From Hyposmocoma kahamanoa (Eukaryota > Arthropoda > Insecta > Lepidoptera > Cosmopterigidae): 64,000 nucleotides of DNA. Below are positions 10,366 through 20,394 of this stretch, one piece after another; within the stretch, counting starts at the first letter, position 1; each line of letters begins with the position of its first letter. A program made the translations under genes and the position numbers. Where the stretch lies: assembly GCF_003589595.1 (NCBI RefSeq), contig NW_020653713.1, forward strand, positions 3,627,672 to 3,691,671, given 5' to 3'. Under the pieces are notes generated by a model. The model was given only the letters and a program-made list of their open reading frames with translations, was not told where the DNA came from and made no database searches.

Positions 10366-10367
10366 AA
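10316..10367. repeat. (GAAA)n microsatellite
   Basis: About thirteen uninterrupted GAAA units. In Lepidoptera, (GAAA)n tracts are known to lie next to Helitron-like MINE-1 elements. The AT-rich sequence directly downstream (AAGTAATTTATTTGGTAACC onward) is where such an element would sit, but I cannot identify Helitron termini here. Confidence 0.9.
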
Positions 10368-10699
10368 AGTAATTTATTTGGTAACCCTATGACAAAATAT
10401 TTATGACAGAATGATAACAAAAAATAAAATAACCTTATGATATAACACAAAATAAAAGAATTCCATTTAAAAGTAGAAAAAAAATGGTCTCCACTCAGCT
10501 TTTTGTAGTGAAGCTGAATAAATAATAAGGATGACATCGTCCCTTCGTCCAAGTATATAAAATTTAAAAAAAATATAATGGAGGTTAGTAGGAGTAAATC
10601 AAATTTAAACGCAAATCATAATCAAAAAGGTAAAATATTATGCAGTAAAAAGTAGTAGGTGTTTTCACGGCAGTACGTGATTCTTCACGTTATATGATT
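10368..10699. other. AT-rich sequence downstream of (GAAA)n
   Basis: No gene seen. This is a candidate position for a decayed MINE-1/Helitron-like element by known association with GAAA tracts. The sequence itself shows no diagnostic terminus. Confidence 0.3.
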
Positions 10700-10800
10700 A
10701 AAACAAAAAATACTTTCTTTGTATTAATAATTATAACAAACTAGTGGAGTAATTTCACAAATAATAATTGAATATCAATTCAATACAAATTTAATTACAA
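10700..10800 (+). mobile_element. SINE-2 3' tail fragment
   Basis: Matches the tail of the complete SINE-2 at 12043-12344 through the words TTTGTATTAATAATTATAAC and AAACTAGTGGAGTAATTTCA and AATTGAATATCAATTCAAT. The promoter half is absent. It lies directly upstream of a separate 5' fragment of the same family. Confidence 0.75.
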
Positions 10801-10837
10801 TTAATAGCGACATCTCTAACCAGAGCTGGTAGCTGTA

Positions 10838-11005
10838 AGGTTACCTAATTGGATGACGAAATATTTTCATAGATATCTCATAGATGGAGCTACGACTAAA
10901 AAGTCGTTGAAAAAACCAAATACAAAGATCCGACAACTAACACATAGAAAATGTCGTGAGGTCCACTGGGTTGTTCTGTGGCTTAGTTGGCATCTGGCTG
11001 TGGTT
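10838..11005 (+). mobile_element. SINE-2 5' fragment
   Basis: Contains TCTCATAGATGGAGCTACGA, CTAAAAAGTCGTTGAAAA and GTGGCTTAGTTGGCATC (A box), matching the head of the full copy at 12043. It breaks off before the B box. Confidence 0.75.
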
Positions 11006-11936
11006 TGGCGGACTTCACAGGTTTCCAAGGATAGTGAACCTTCTGATTTCATCAACGTATCAAAAGTGACCAGTACGAGTAGGATTTCTTTAGCTTTATT
11101 GCGTTCATCAATAAGCCTGCCCGATACTCCGTCCAACCCTTTATTTTTTAATTTTAGTGAAGCGACGTGCTCTTTAGCTCCGATATTTATCGACCCAATG
11201 GATTATGTTATTCAAGTTGATAAATTTTGATACCTGTCTAATACATTATTATGAAATGAAATAAATTATAAATAATTATAATAAATTGTTATTGTTCATT
11301 GTAATTAATCGAATTCGTCTCCATATGAACGGGAATTGAATTGAACACAAATTGTCAAACGCAACACCACGATCCCAATCAGACAATATCTTCTTATTTG
11401 AACTTCTTCATAATTAAAATCACTGTTATAAAAAATCGAATCTGAAACGCATAAGGACATCACTAATTGATTAGAATGCGAGTTGTCAAAAGTTAAATAA
11501 ATTGTTGTACGGAGTATAGCGTGACATATTTATCAATTTCTAAAAGGTTTATGTTCTAGAAAATGCCGATGTGATAGTGTGTATTTGAACAAAAAACGTT
11601 CGGAAATAAACGATAGATAGAATTCAATTATTCAGTCACAGACAGTCACAATACATTGAAATTGCTTCACGAATAATTTTGATAATTAATTCAGCTAGCT
11701 GTGTTAGTATGCCGTACATAATTGTTTCAAAGAGAAAATTATTTACAACCACTTGGGAAATTCTGCGGAGCAACAAAATAATTAACGAAACTGAATATAG
11801 AGTGTACAAACGGAATACAAAATTTGGTGATATGGGGGAGGAAGCTAGTACAATTAGGATTTTTATTTAAATGTTTCCTGTAGTTATGTGTAGTATAGCT
11901 GCTTATTGCATAATTAAGATTCGATAGTACCTCACC
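11006..11936. other. Unassigned AT-rich stretch
   Basis: No gene or RNA gene supported. A 29-bp segment at 11892-11920 (AGTATAGCTGCTTATTGCAT and onward) recurs with two mismatches at 13490-13518, where it overlaps the end of the gag-like frame, so part of this stretch belongs to a repeat shared with that region. Confidence 0.45.
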
Positions 11937-12640
11937 TTGAATTCAAATATTTCCCTTTATTACTAACACGGTTCTTTGTGCTTGGGTCAAGCAAATAGAC
12001 ACTGGCTTTATGTCAGAATTTATTTTTTACAAACGTAATTGAGGTACTAACTGGGTGATAAATCTGTCATAGATTTCTCATAGATGGCGCTACGACTAAA
12101 AAGTCGTTGAAAGACCAAGTACAAAGACACGACGCAAGCACATAGAAAAATTCGTGAGGTCCGTTGGTTCGTTCCGTTGCTTAGTTGGTATAGCGTCTGG
12201 CACGGTATGCATGAAGAGGTTCGAATCCCACCGGATCGAAGGAATTTTTTCTGAGTGTTTGATCTTTGTATTAATAATTATAACAAACTAGTGGAGTAAT
12301 TTCACAAAAAAATAATTGAATATCAATTCAATAATAATTTAATTAACGTAATTGAAGCCATTTGAAAAATGTATATCATATACTATACGTGCTCTAATTA
12401 GTTCACTTGATATAAGAAAATGTGTCATTGGTATAAGTAAATACCTATTGAATATACAGCGGGTTTCTTGTAAAATTTCTAGGTAAGTTTGTGTGTTTTT
12501 TCTATCGTGAAAAATTTTCACACCGTATAGTAATCAGTGTACTTTCTTAATTTTACTATATATTTTTCAACACCTTCACTGTTATGCGGGATCAACCAGT
12601 CATTTGAGGTTGCATAGACTCTTAGATGTTTTGTATAGAT
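11937..12640 (+). repeat. Rep-D copy 1, interrupted by a SINE-2
   Basis: The two halves, 11937-12042 and 12345-12640, align in order with the uninterrupted copy at 37165-37468 and with the third copy at 43203-43835. Shared landmarks are TTTATGTCAGAATTTATTTT in the left half, and ATATCATATACTATACGTGC, GTAAATACCTATTGAATA and TTTCTATCGTGAAAA in the right half. The interruption is a SINE-2 with target duplication. Rep-D shows no coding capacity, and its class is unknown. Confidence 0.7.
12043..12344 (+). mobile_element. SINE-2, complete copy with 11-bp target duplication
   Basis: Flanked by the direct repeat AACGTAATTGA at 12032-12042 and 12345-12355. Inside are the head ATAGATGGCGCTACGACTAA, the A-box region TTGCTTAGTTGGTATAGCG, an exact B-box GGTTCGAATCC, and the tail TAATTATAACAAACTAGTGG ending in an A/T-rich segment. 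This defines the family boundaries (about 302 bp). SINEs are transcribed by RNA polymerase III and mobilised by a partner LINE. The partner cannot be read from this copy. Confidence 0.88.
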
Positions 12641-12935
12641 TGGGGCTGGGTCGTAAATTAGTTACCTATCGGGAGTGGCTCGAAAAGTTTAAGATATCTT
12701 CGGTTCAGACTAGACGTAAAATATAAGATATTCTTCTTCGAGAATATGCCGAACCTATAATGAATTAATAACATCAAAATCTGGAGGTCTTATTGATGTT
12801 TTTGACAACAACATCTACAGATTTCGTAACTTTATTCAGAATAATTTCGCCTCGTCTTCTCGTTTTTGAACTTTTATATATTATTTAATTGTTATCCATA
12901 TATACATGTTGAAGACACTGTATACTTATTTGTAA
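12641..12935. other. Unassigned AT-rich stretch
   Basis: No gene or shared repeat seen. Confidence 0.5.
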
Positions 12936-13042
12936 TTATTAATACAAAGATACGAACACTCAGAAAAAATTCCTTCGATCCGGCCGGATTCTAACCGACG
13001 TCTTCTAGCTTACCGTGCCAGACGCTATACCAACTAAGCATA
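12936..13042 (-). mobile_element. SINE-2 fragment
   Basis: Reverse-complement match to the SINE-2 promoter half and tail start: GCTTAGTTGGTATAGCGTCT, AGCTAGAAGACG, and TTGTATTAATAATTAC-like tail sequence. The B box is altered (GGTTAGAATCC). Confidence 0.7.
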
Positions 13043-13185
13043 TGTATGCATACTTTTTAATATTATGTTAACGAGCTGAATAATCATGCTGATGTTAGGT
13101 TTACATCCTAGATTAAAATCATAAATTGTAATAATGATTGGAGTACCTTTGAATGTAAACTGTTTTGTGCATCAAATATATAAAT

Positions 13186-13262
13186 AAATGAGTAAGTTAA
13201 TGAATGAGTGAATGGATTAATGAACGGTTGAATGAATGAACGAGTGAATGAATTAATGTGGT
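13186..13262. repeat. Degenerate (GAAT)n microsatellite
   Basis: Repeated AATGAGTGAATG/GAATGAATGAAC-type tetranucleotide units with substitutions, directly upstream of the gag-like frame. Confidence 0.8.
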
Positions 13263-13278
13263 GGTGTGGTGAGCGTAC

Positions 13279-13515
13279 ATGGTGATCTCACAATCTTCTA
13301 TGACTTTGGAAGACCTGGCAGACCTGGCTGATCGTGTATTTGAAATCGTGCCGATGAATCCAGTTATTCAGGTCGCAAGTACTTCAGCTGCGGGGAGTCA
13401 GTTAGAACTAATGTGTAGCCAATTAGCCGAGGTTACTCGCAAATTAGATAGATTGGCCGTCCAGATGGATCGTAATTCAAGTTGTGCAAAGTATAGTTGC
13501 TTACTGCATAATTAA
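13279..13515 (+). pseudogene. Fragment of a Ty3/gypsy-like gag
   Basis: The frame contains MTLEDLADLADRVFEIVP near its start and LMCSQLAEVTRKLDRLAVQM further on. The LADLADRV segment followed by a Ser/Thr/Ala-rich spacer and a predicted coiled helix is typical of the C-terminal capsid/linker part of Gag in insect Ty3/gypsy LTR retrotransposons (recognised from memory). It stops after 78 codons. No zinc knuckle, protease or reverse transcriptase follows, and no LTRs were found, so it is an isolated fragment. The terminal 8-9 codons fall in a 29-bp segment repeated at 11892-11920, showing a junction with other sequence. Confidence 0.5.
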
Positions 13516-13519
13516 GATA

Positions 13520-14335
13520 AATTTCTTTAACATTTTGTCCCCCTCCTGTTGTAATTAAACATCTCAGTCAGCCGTGTGCATGAGATATGTAAAAGTCCAG
13601 AAACGTTGGTTTGTTTGAAAAACATAGCAGTAAAATAAAGGAGGTGTTCAGTTTTGGCTCAAATTGTGTACCGAGGTACAACTTAACGTCAAAAAATTTC
13701 TAAAATTGTATAGGAAAGGATACATTAATTGAAATCTTTTTAATTTCACGATCATAAGAGTAAACGATATCCTCTAAGGGTTCGATCGAGAGAATGTCCG
13801 TAATGAATAGCCAAAAGTCAGTGATAAATATATCAAAAACACAAATAGTAGTACTCCAGAGACCGGATCAAACGAAATATAGAACAGAAACAAAATAATA
13901 AATCTGTATGAAATTGACGTTTCGACCGCGTCATGACGTGATATTTAAATAGGGTTTAACAGCTTGGGATATAGACTTTTCATCAACCTTATCACGTATT
14001 GTAATAATGTAATAATGAATTCGTAATGAGTATAATATATTATAAAGAATTACTGGATATTTCTTATAAACCTGCAACAGACGATTAGACTTACTTTTTA
14101 AATAATCCCGATAGCTACCATTTGAAGCATAGTCATTGCCATATACAATTATTGTGTTGCCAGTCATTCATATGTACGAAAGATCATTTTGAGTGGTAAA
14201 GTGATTAATAAATTCTATTTTATTTTTTATGAATTCACCGTAATTTTTAATTCAATAAGGGCACGTTCCCGCTATGTTGTGACGACATCTAAATAGTCGT
14301 ACAGCTTAAAGTGTCGTGGCTTGTATATTTAAATG
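13520..14335. other. Mostly unassigned; diverged PLE pLTR remnant at 13566-13645
   Basis: The segment CAGTCAGCCGTGTGCATG through CCAGAAACGTTGGTTTGTTT parallels the PLE terminal repeat (CAGTCAACCGTGACCATG and CCGAAACGTCGGTTTGTTTG) found at five other places, so 13566-13645 is a diverged plus-strand pLTR fragment. The remainder is AT-rich with no gene. Confidence 0.45.
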
Positions 14336-14339
14336 AAGT

Positions 14340-16310
14340 TGTTCACATATACTTCGCAAAGCTCCGAATACTCGGAATCTGAAGAAACCCTTTAATAAAG
14401 CCGCCAAGAAGAGCAAAAGTGTGTTACGCAAGGCCAAGTTCGACCATGTGCATAGGGGCCAAGTCGCATGGGGGCCAAGCTTGCCTCTTTTCCAGCAGAC
14501 AGCAAGTCCTTTTGGTCCCTGGCCAAAGCGGTCGAAAAAACTTTAGTCGCCACTCCTTACCATCTCTGCTGAGGCCAGACGGCTCGATGGCCCATACTGC
14601 GGAAGAGAAGGCGTAACTCTTCGCCTCACTCTTTGCAGAGAGTTTGCAGAGAGTGGATGCCGCAGGATACCTACCACCTTCTTTACCTCAGACTGGATGC
14701 ACTATCGCGCCAGTTCGCATACGCCAAAAAGAGGTACTCAGAACTCTGCAAATTCTAGACGTGCATAAAGCTAGGGGGCCAGATGGTATTCCAGCAATAG
14801 TCCTGCGTAACTGTGCGCCTGAGTTGTCTCCTATGCTCACATGCGTGTATCGCCTGTCGCTTGAGACTGGTGTAGTTCCCAGGTCGTGGAAGCTTGCAAA
14901 TGTGCAACCAGTGCCTAAAAAAGGAAGCAGAGCTGACCCTGTCAACTAAAGACCTATCTCAATCACTTCCATACTCTGCAAGACTATGAAACGTGTACTT
15001 AACAACCGTCTCCTGTCGTACCTTGAAGGCAACGATCTCACTGTTCGCCAGTATGGATTCCGAAGAGGGCGATCTACTGGGGATCTTCTTGTGTATGCCT
15101 CTCACTTATCGATCGAGGCTATAGAAGAGCATGGCGAAGACATTGCAGTGTCTTTAGACATTTCTAAGGCCTTTAACAGGGTCTGACACGCAAGCCTTTT
15201 AAGCAAGCTTCCCTCTTATGGGATTTCCACTGACTGATTTCGGATTTTCGATCGGAACGTTCGATTCGAGTGGTCTTAGAAGGCTACTCTTCCGAACATG
15301 GGGCGATAGATGCTTGAGTTCTTCAGGGTTCTGTACTGTCCGCAACCTTCTTTCTGCTGCGTTTAAACGATATGTTCATTCCAGGTACCTTTGGGTATGC
15401 TGATGAGAGCACAGTTGTGGACAGGTACTTGACCAATGCTAGGGTCAATGGAGAAGAAATCCAGTCTTGTCGAGAGTTCACGGTTAGTCGTTTGAATTTG
15501 ACACTTAAGGCAGTCTCCGATTGGGGCGATGCCAAACTCGTCAAATTTAATGCTACCAAAACGCAGGCGTGTCTCTTCTCCACTAAACGGAGTCCCTTTT
15601 ACCTGACTACGACTTTTCGTGATATATCCATACTGATAGCCGCGTCTTCACCTACTTGGAATGGACTTGTCATCCAATCTGAACTTCGGCAGTTACATTG
15701 AATCCATAGCCAAAAATGCAGACAAGAAGCTTGGCATCCTATCCAAGGTGAGGCGATACTTCACACCGGGACAGTTGCTTCAGCTGTACCAAGCACAAGT
15801 CCGGTCGTGTATGGAGTAGCGGTACTCCATACTTATGAGATGGCTGCGCTAAATACCAACTGGCCACCTTGGATTCAACAGACAAGCGTGCTAATAGGCT
15901 TATAGGTGACTCGGAACTAGTAGAGGCGAAGCTGCAGAGCCTTGAACACCGCCGTAGAGTTGCCAGCTTATCAGTATTCTACGGGATATATCACGGAGAC
16001 TGTGTGATGGAATGGCATAATTTGTTTCTGCCTTCCCCTTTCCATCATCGGGAGACTAGACGTGGCGGAGGTCACACCCCTATGTTATGGATATTTCCCG
16101 GATTCGCGTTTCGCTTCCACGTTTGTATGGTGAGCGGCTAGGGAGTGGAATTCCCTGCCTGCAGACTTAATCCCCGAACGCTATGACCTGGACCTTTTCA
16201 AGGCGAGAGTGAATAGGCATTATTTAGGTGTGCATGCTACATCCTCGACCTCATCGTCACTTTCCATCAGGTGAGATGGAGGTCAAATGCGCACTTATTT
16301 ATATTAAAAA
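14340..16310 (+). pseudogene. Decayed LINE ORF2, HYLGV-type (jockey/CR1 group)
   Basis: Successive frames read in order as a non-LTR retrotransposon reverse transcriptase. KARGPDGIPAIVLRNCAPEL (14773 on) is the GPDGIP fingertip region. QYGFRRGRSTGDLLVYASHL follows, and then VSLDISKAFNRV holds the motif A aspartate (about 15149-15184). The catalytic YADD box is mutated to YADE at 15396-15407. Further on are KLVKFNATKTQACLFSTKR, LEHRRRVASLSVFYGIYHGD and the C-terminal RVNRHYLGVHATSSTSSSLS. At least five frameshifts or stops break the frame and the endonuclease domain is missing, so it cannot move itself. It ends in an A-rich run at about 16305-16314 and continues into the CGACAGTCGT array. Confidence 0.85.
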
Positions 16311-16314
16311 AAAG

Positions 16315-16660
16315 TAACACACGCATAACGGTCGGTCACGATTTTTTTTAACGTTACGACAGACTGTCGTGACAATGCGAAGATCTAGAACGACAGTCGT
16401 CTGACGATAAATAAAACGTCACGATAAAAGTGTGACGATAGATAATCGCAGCTTCAAACGATTCTCTCGTGCAAACTACAAGGCGGCAGTCGTGAACCGA
16501 TAAATTGTCGTCACGATTTAGTGGGAATAGCTAGACACGACAGTCGTTCATTGATTAAATAAACGACCACGACACAATCATGACTTGACAGATAGTCGCG
16601 ATATAGGAACAGGCTAGACGCGATAGTCGTCCAACGATAAATGAAATGTTACAACATCAT
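16315..16660 (+). repeat. CGACAGTCGT-rich array, copy 1
   Basis: Directly follows the LINE 3' end. The palindromic word CGACAGTCGT or close variants occur at about 16391, 16484, 16538 and 16622, each followed by GAT-AAAT-like words. An odd palindrome, ACGACAG-A-CTGTCGT, lies at 16356-16370. The spacing (about 93, 54 and 84 bp) suggests a diverged tandem repeat of roughly 75-85 bp. The second copy at 18260-18578 is nearly identical. It is either a structured 3' UTR of a LINE subfamily or a satellite captured by it. Confidence 0.6.
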
Positions 16661-16796
16661 GGGAAGCGCCCTAATATGTGATTGTTGTACTTGAGGTACA
16701 TGTTTTGGGCCGAATTGTATGGAAGAATAAACGAATCCTTTAAACAATAAAGTCAATAAATGAAATACTGTATCTATATATTTTTTTATGTATTTT

Positions 16797-17255
16797 TAAC
16801 CGACTTCAAAAAAAGGAGAAAGTTCTCAATTCGACTGTTTTTTTTGTATGTATGTTACGAGAGAACTCCTGTATTTGTGAACCTATTCACAAAATTTTCA
16901 TGATTATTTTGTTGGACAGAGGGTCCCATAGTGGTTCCATTTCATTTTGAAGAAAATCATTCACCTCTAAAGGTGGCTGTTCACGCATGATGATTCATTT
17001 TTATAAATAGCGCCAAAATTTTATTATAAGGAGCAATTATTTTAATGGTTGATTTTGCTATTCTCCAATTCAAGGCGTTTTTCTCTCTCAATATACTTTG
17101 AGTAGTGAGAACTGATTTCTATTATCTCATGTGTCAAGTCCCGTGTAGGGGCAAACTAGGGGATGAATCCGTGTTTGCACACATTCCGGTAACTTGGTGA
17201 TTATGTGTAATTCCACGGACTTTTGAGGTCGCTTTTAGTACTCTGTACTGAGATC
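16797..17255 (+). repeat. Rep-B copy 2, full length
   Basis: Starts AACCGACTTCAAAAAAAGGA and ends CTTTTGAGGTCGCTTTTAGT then ACTCTGTACTGAGAT. The interior landmarks TGTGAACCTATTCACAAAAT, AAATAGCGCCAAAA and CAATATACTTTGAGTAGTGA are all present in the same order as copy 1. Confidence 0.8.
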
Positions 17256-17896
17256 ATGTTAGTTATGCAGAAGAATTATTTTTGTTTTGGTCAAATTAAG
17301 GTTGTCATATTTTACGACATATTCAAAATCTTCTATTTTTTTTTTAATGAAGTTTTATGATTATATCGAAGAAAATGGAAATATCTACAAATGGTTATCA
17401 AAACAGTGGACCTAATAAAAAACTTAGCGTGGCAATAGCAAGAAGAAACATTTTCTCATCAAATTAAAGCAGGTCAAGATTTTGTTCCAAAATTTCTAAT
17501 GAACAAACTTCCGAATTAGTAAGTAGAGGAGTGACGCCGAGTTTTTGTGTTAGACGTTTTTTGTAATGCAACTTTTTAAATTGACAACTTGAAAGCGGCG
17601 TTACTTTGCTTTTATTGAATTGTGTTGGGAAGGTTGTAAAGGTAACGACGAAGCATTGTTACATTTCATTATTCAACTAAGGCATACATACATAAATATA
17701 TGAATTACTTTCAATTTACGCATTCTATTCAAATGAAAAAACTTTATCAAGCCTGACTGCACCTGACAAAGTACATCTCACCCCTTAGTGTAATGTAAGC
17801 CATATCTGCAAAATGACAACTTTTCAAAAGGATTCTGCGAACGAATTTGTCGAAACCTTTTCATGCTTAAATAGCAGTGTGATAAATTTCACATAT
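17256..17896. other. Unassigned AT-rich stretch
   Basis: No gene, RNA gene or shared repeat recognised. Confidence 0.5.
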
Positions 17897-18074
17897 AAAT
17901 GACAGGACGAACAAGTCGTGCGCCTGATGGTAAGCGACATGCCTATCCATAATAGATGCGGCGCTAGTCAGAGCTTTAAATCGCGAAGGTCTGACTGCCA
18001 TTTACGCCACTGCGCCCGTCATTCTGAGACATAAGTTAAAAAGTCCCATAATTGTTGTGTGAACGAAGTGGTTC

Positions 18075-18260
18075 GTTCACTCCTCCTCCACTTCACTCCA
18101 CATTTATATTGCGAACGGCTATTGAACATTATGACTTGGGTCTTATCAAAGCGAGAGCGAATAGGCATTATTTAGGTGTGCATGCTACATCCTCGACCTC
18201 ATCGTCACTTTCCATCAGGTGTGATGGAGGTCAAATGCGCACTTAATTTTTATAAAAAAA
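18075..18260 (+). pseudogene. LINE C-terminus and 3' end, HYLGV-type
   Basis: The frame ends NRHYLGVHATSSTSSSLSIR, the same C-terminus as at 16213-16280, with a single-base difference over much of the shared stretch. It then enters an A-rich run and the second CGACAGTCGT array. Only the last ~50 codons remain. Confidence 0.8.
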
Positions 18261-18578
18261 AAGTAACACACGATTAACTGTCAGTCACGACTTTTTTTAA
18301 CGTTACGACAGACTGTCGTGACAATGCGAAGAGCTAGAACGACAGTCGTTGGACGATAAATAAAACGTCACGATAAAAGTGTGACGATAGATAATCGCAG
18401 CTTCAAACGATTCTCTCGTGCAAACGACAAGGCGGCAGTCGTGAACCGATAAATTGTCGTCACGATTTAGTGGGAATAGCTAGACACGACAGTCGTTCAT
18501 TGATTAAATAAACAACCACGACACAATCATGACTTGACAGATAGTCGTGATATAGGAACAGGCTAGACGCGATAGTCG
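18261..18578 (+). repeat. CGACAGTCGT-rich array, copy 2
   Basis: Near-identical to 16322-16640, including the odd palindrome at 18305-18319 and CGACAGTCGT at 18340-18349. It is preceded by the same LINE 3' end as copy 1, so tail and array travel together. Confidence 0.65.
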
Positions 18579-18579
18579 T

Positions 18580-18661
18580 CGTCGTGCTCCATCGTCGACT
18601 TCATCATCACTTTCCACCAGGTGAGATGGAAATTTGACCTAACTTATTTTTAAATTAAAAA
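18580..18661 (+). mobile_element. Third LINE 3' tail, HYLGV-type
   Basis: CTCCATCGTCGACTTCATCA and CACTTTCCACCAGGTGAGAT repeat the terminal coding and UTR words of the LINE family (compare 16230-16275), followed by an A-rich end. A LINE tail therefore occurs on both sides of array copy 2. Confidence 0.65.
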
Positions 18662-18745
18662 AATTACCAGCACCCTTGCCTTAGACAACCGGAACGCAGT
18701 AATGCTCATATTACAGCTTGGCGGCAGAAATAGGTAAGCATATAT

Positions 18746-19353
18746 CGGTAAAACGTAATGTAACAATGTTGTATGAATAATCCCGGCAATATATGTGGGT
18801 AGGTATGATAACAAAAGCAGCTATTCTGCTCAAATTATCTTTCGCGGATCGTGCTTTCAACGGATCGGGGTTATTGAATTTTGTAGGGATTAATTGGTTA
18901 ATGCACGAAACTGAATCAAACTTCGATTGTATAGAGTGCTGTCACAGGATTATCGTTTTAATATTCCAAACAACAATGGTCCATACCATTCAGCCTTTAT
19001 TCCAGAAATATTACGTATCTGTTTTTTAAATAATAAGATTGATCAATCTGAATTGAAATGAAAATTGGAAACCGTGAACGATAATTGAATAATTCCTATT
19101 AAGCATCTTTATTAATTTAATAATTAGATTTGTTTCAATAATCGAAGGATTACGGTATTGCTTCTCATCATCTGTGTCAGTTTATTATAATAAAATTGAT
19201 TCAATTTAAAATGAAAATCGGTTCGTTTGAAATTGAACGGGTTAATCTCTTGTTTTGTTTTTTTATATTCATTAAATACTACTTATAACAAATTTGTTAT
19301 ATCTAATAATAATATAATAATCTCTGGTATGGTTTTATAACACGTGTATTTAC
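18746..19353. other. Unassigned AT-rich stretch
   Basis: No supported gene. A 78-codon frame at 18793-19029 is unrecognised and overlaps nothing repeated. Confidence 0.5.
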
Positions 19354-19570
19354 TGGCAACAGAACTTCTTGTGTAAGAGCTCGTGGACAGTTTTGCCATC
19401 TTACCTATTTCTATCGCGTGTGCTTCTGGTGAAAGTACAAGCACACGGAACTTGTCAGCAGCCAGTGCGCCTTTGCGGTCGAAAGCTCTGGGTGGTACTA
19501 CAACTGTTATGGACAGGCGTGTCGCTTACCACCAGGCGCACGCCATGTTCGTCCCGTCACTTGCTATCAT
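19354..19570 (-). repeat. Rep-A copy 5, near full length
   Basis: Reverse-complement copy with CTTGTGTAAGAGCTCGTGGA at one end and GGCGCACGCCATGTTCGTCC then CGTCACTTGCTATCATAA at the other. The interior AGCTCTGGGTGGTACTAC matches other minus copies. The CAGTAATG hairpin is missing. An apparent 128-codon frame through it is incidental. Confidence 0.8.
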
Positions 19571-20130
19571 AAAAGAACATAATTTAGACATTACAGTCAT
19601 TGGTACAGGAATTCTAATAGCGGACCTGTCAACTGTGATACAACCCTTCAACCCACTGGGCGATCAATCCCTGCCGTATACGTATAGTAAACAAATAAAA
19701 GAACGGTGGTATGATAAAACGTTTCATAGGACAAAGTTTCCTCACACAATAAATGTCCATATCCCCTAAATCAATCATTCACCTATGCCTTGTTAATCTG
19801 TTATACAAATTCATACAAAGCACAGATAAATATTGACATGCGTCATACAAATTTGGGTCGCAAAATGATATACGCGTTGTCGGCTCGGCTCGTTTGTGAA
19901 GGGTTAAAAAATCACTGGACATAAATCTGCACGGTATCTGCCTAAATAACCAGCGGCGTTTGCTGGGTTAAATTTGGGTAGTTTTTGCAACGTCAGTCTT
20001 TGTTTGATTGATTACATATTTTTGTGGATTAATGTTTAGTATAGAATATTTCAATGTAAGCCGTGGTATTGTGTGCCAAAAATTTTAAACCGTAACTATG
20101 ATTTTATTAGAAAGTTATAACAAACACAAA
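19571..20130. other. Unassigned stretch
   Basis: No gene or shared repeat recognised. Confidence 0.5.
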
Positions 20131-20134
20131 GAAA

Positions 20135-20260
20135 ATTGATCAAACTGGACACTAACCAGTTTCTGCTACTTCAACGTGGCTACCGCTCTTACCAATAAAG
20201 TCACCAATCGAGCCAGTAGATCTTATGAAATTTTTTACGTGCTTGTTGCGGATCTTAATA
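20135..20260 (-). mobile_element. Diverged SINE-2 copy
   Basis: On the minus strand GATCCGCAACAAGCACGTAA matches the SINE-2 segment before the A box, followed by GACTTTATTGGTAAGAGCGG and GAAACTGGTTAGTGTCC in the positions of the A and B boxes. It is heavily mutated. Confidence 0.5.
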
Positions 20261-20335
20261 CAAATGATAAAGAAAATAAAGAATTTATTATATTAAAAAT
20301 TACACATTGTAAGACAACTAAGTTTTTTTAATGAC

Positions 20336-20394
20336 TACAAGTGACGCGACTGAGAAGTCGATTGTAGTTGCAGTGCCACTCTGAGCCTTAAATC
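20336..20394 (+). repeat. Rep-A copy 6, left end only
   Basis: CAAGTGACGCGACTGAGAAG and TTGCAGTGCCACTCTGAGCC mark the left end of Rep-A. It stops at TTAAATC where the hAT-type MITE begins. Confidence 0.7.

Larger units (their letters stand above)
17898..18745 (+). repeat. Rep-A copy 4, split by a LINE tail
   Basis: The left part (17898-18047) runs from ACAGGACGAACAAGTCGTGC to AAAAAGTCCCATA. The right part (18662-18745) resumes at ACCAGCACCCTTGCC and continues through GGAACGCAGTAATGCTC to AATAGGTAAG. The intervening 18050-18660 is LINE-derived. Reading across the gap restores the family order, so the LINE piece landed in a pre-existing Rep-A. Confidence 0.75.

Noticed and set aside
10277..10552. 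Minus-strand frame with a long FLSFFLSF repeat
   Set aside because: It is a translation of the GAAA microsatellite.
19383..19769. 128-codon frame
   Set aside because: The first half is Rep-A read in one orientation. Other Rep-A copies do not keep the frame open.
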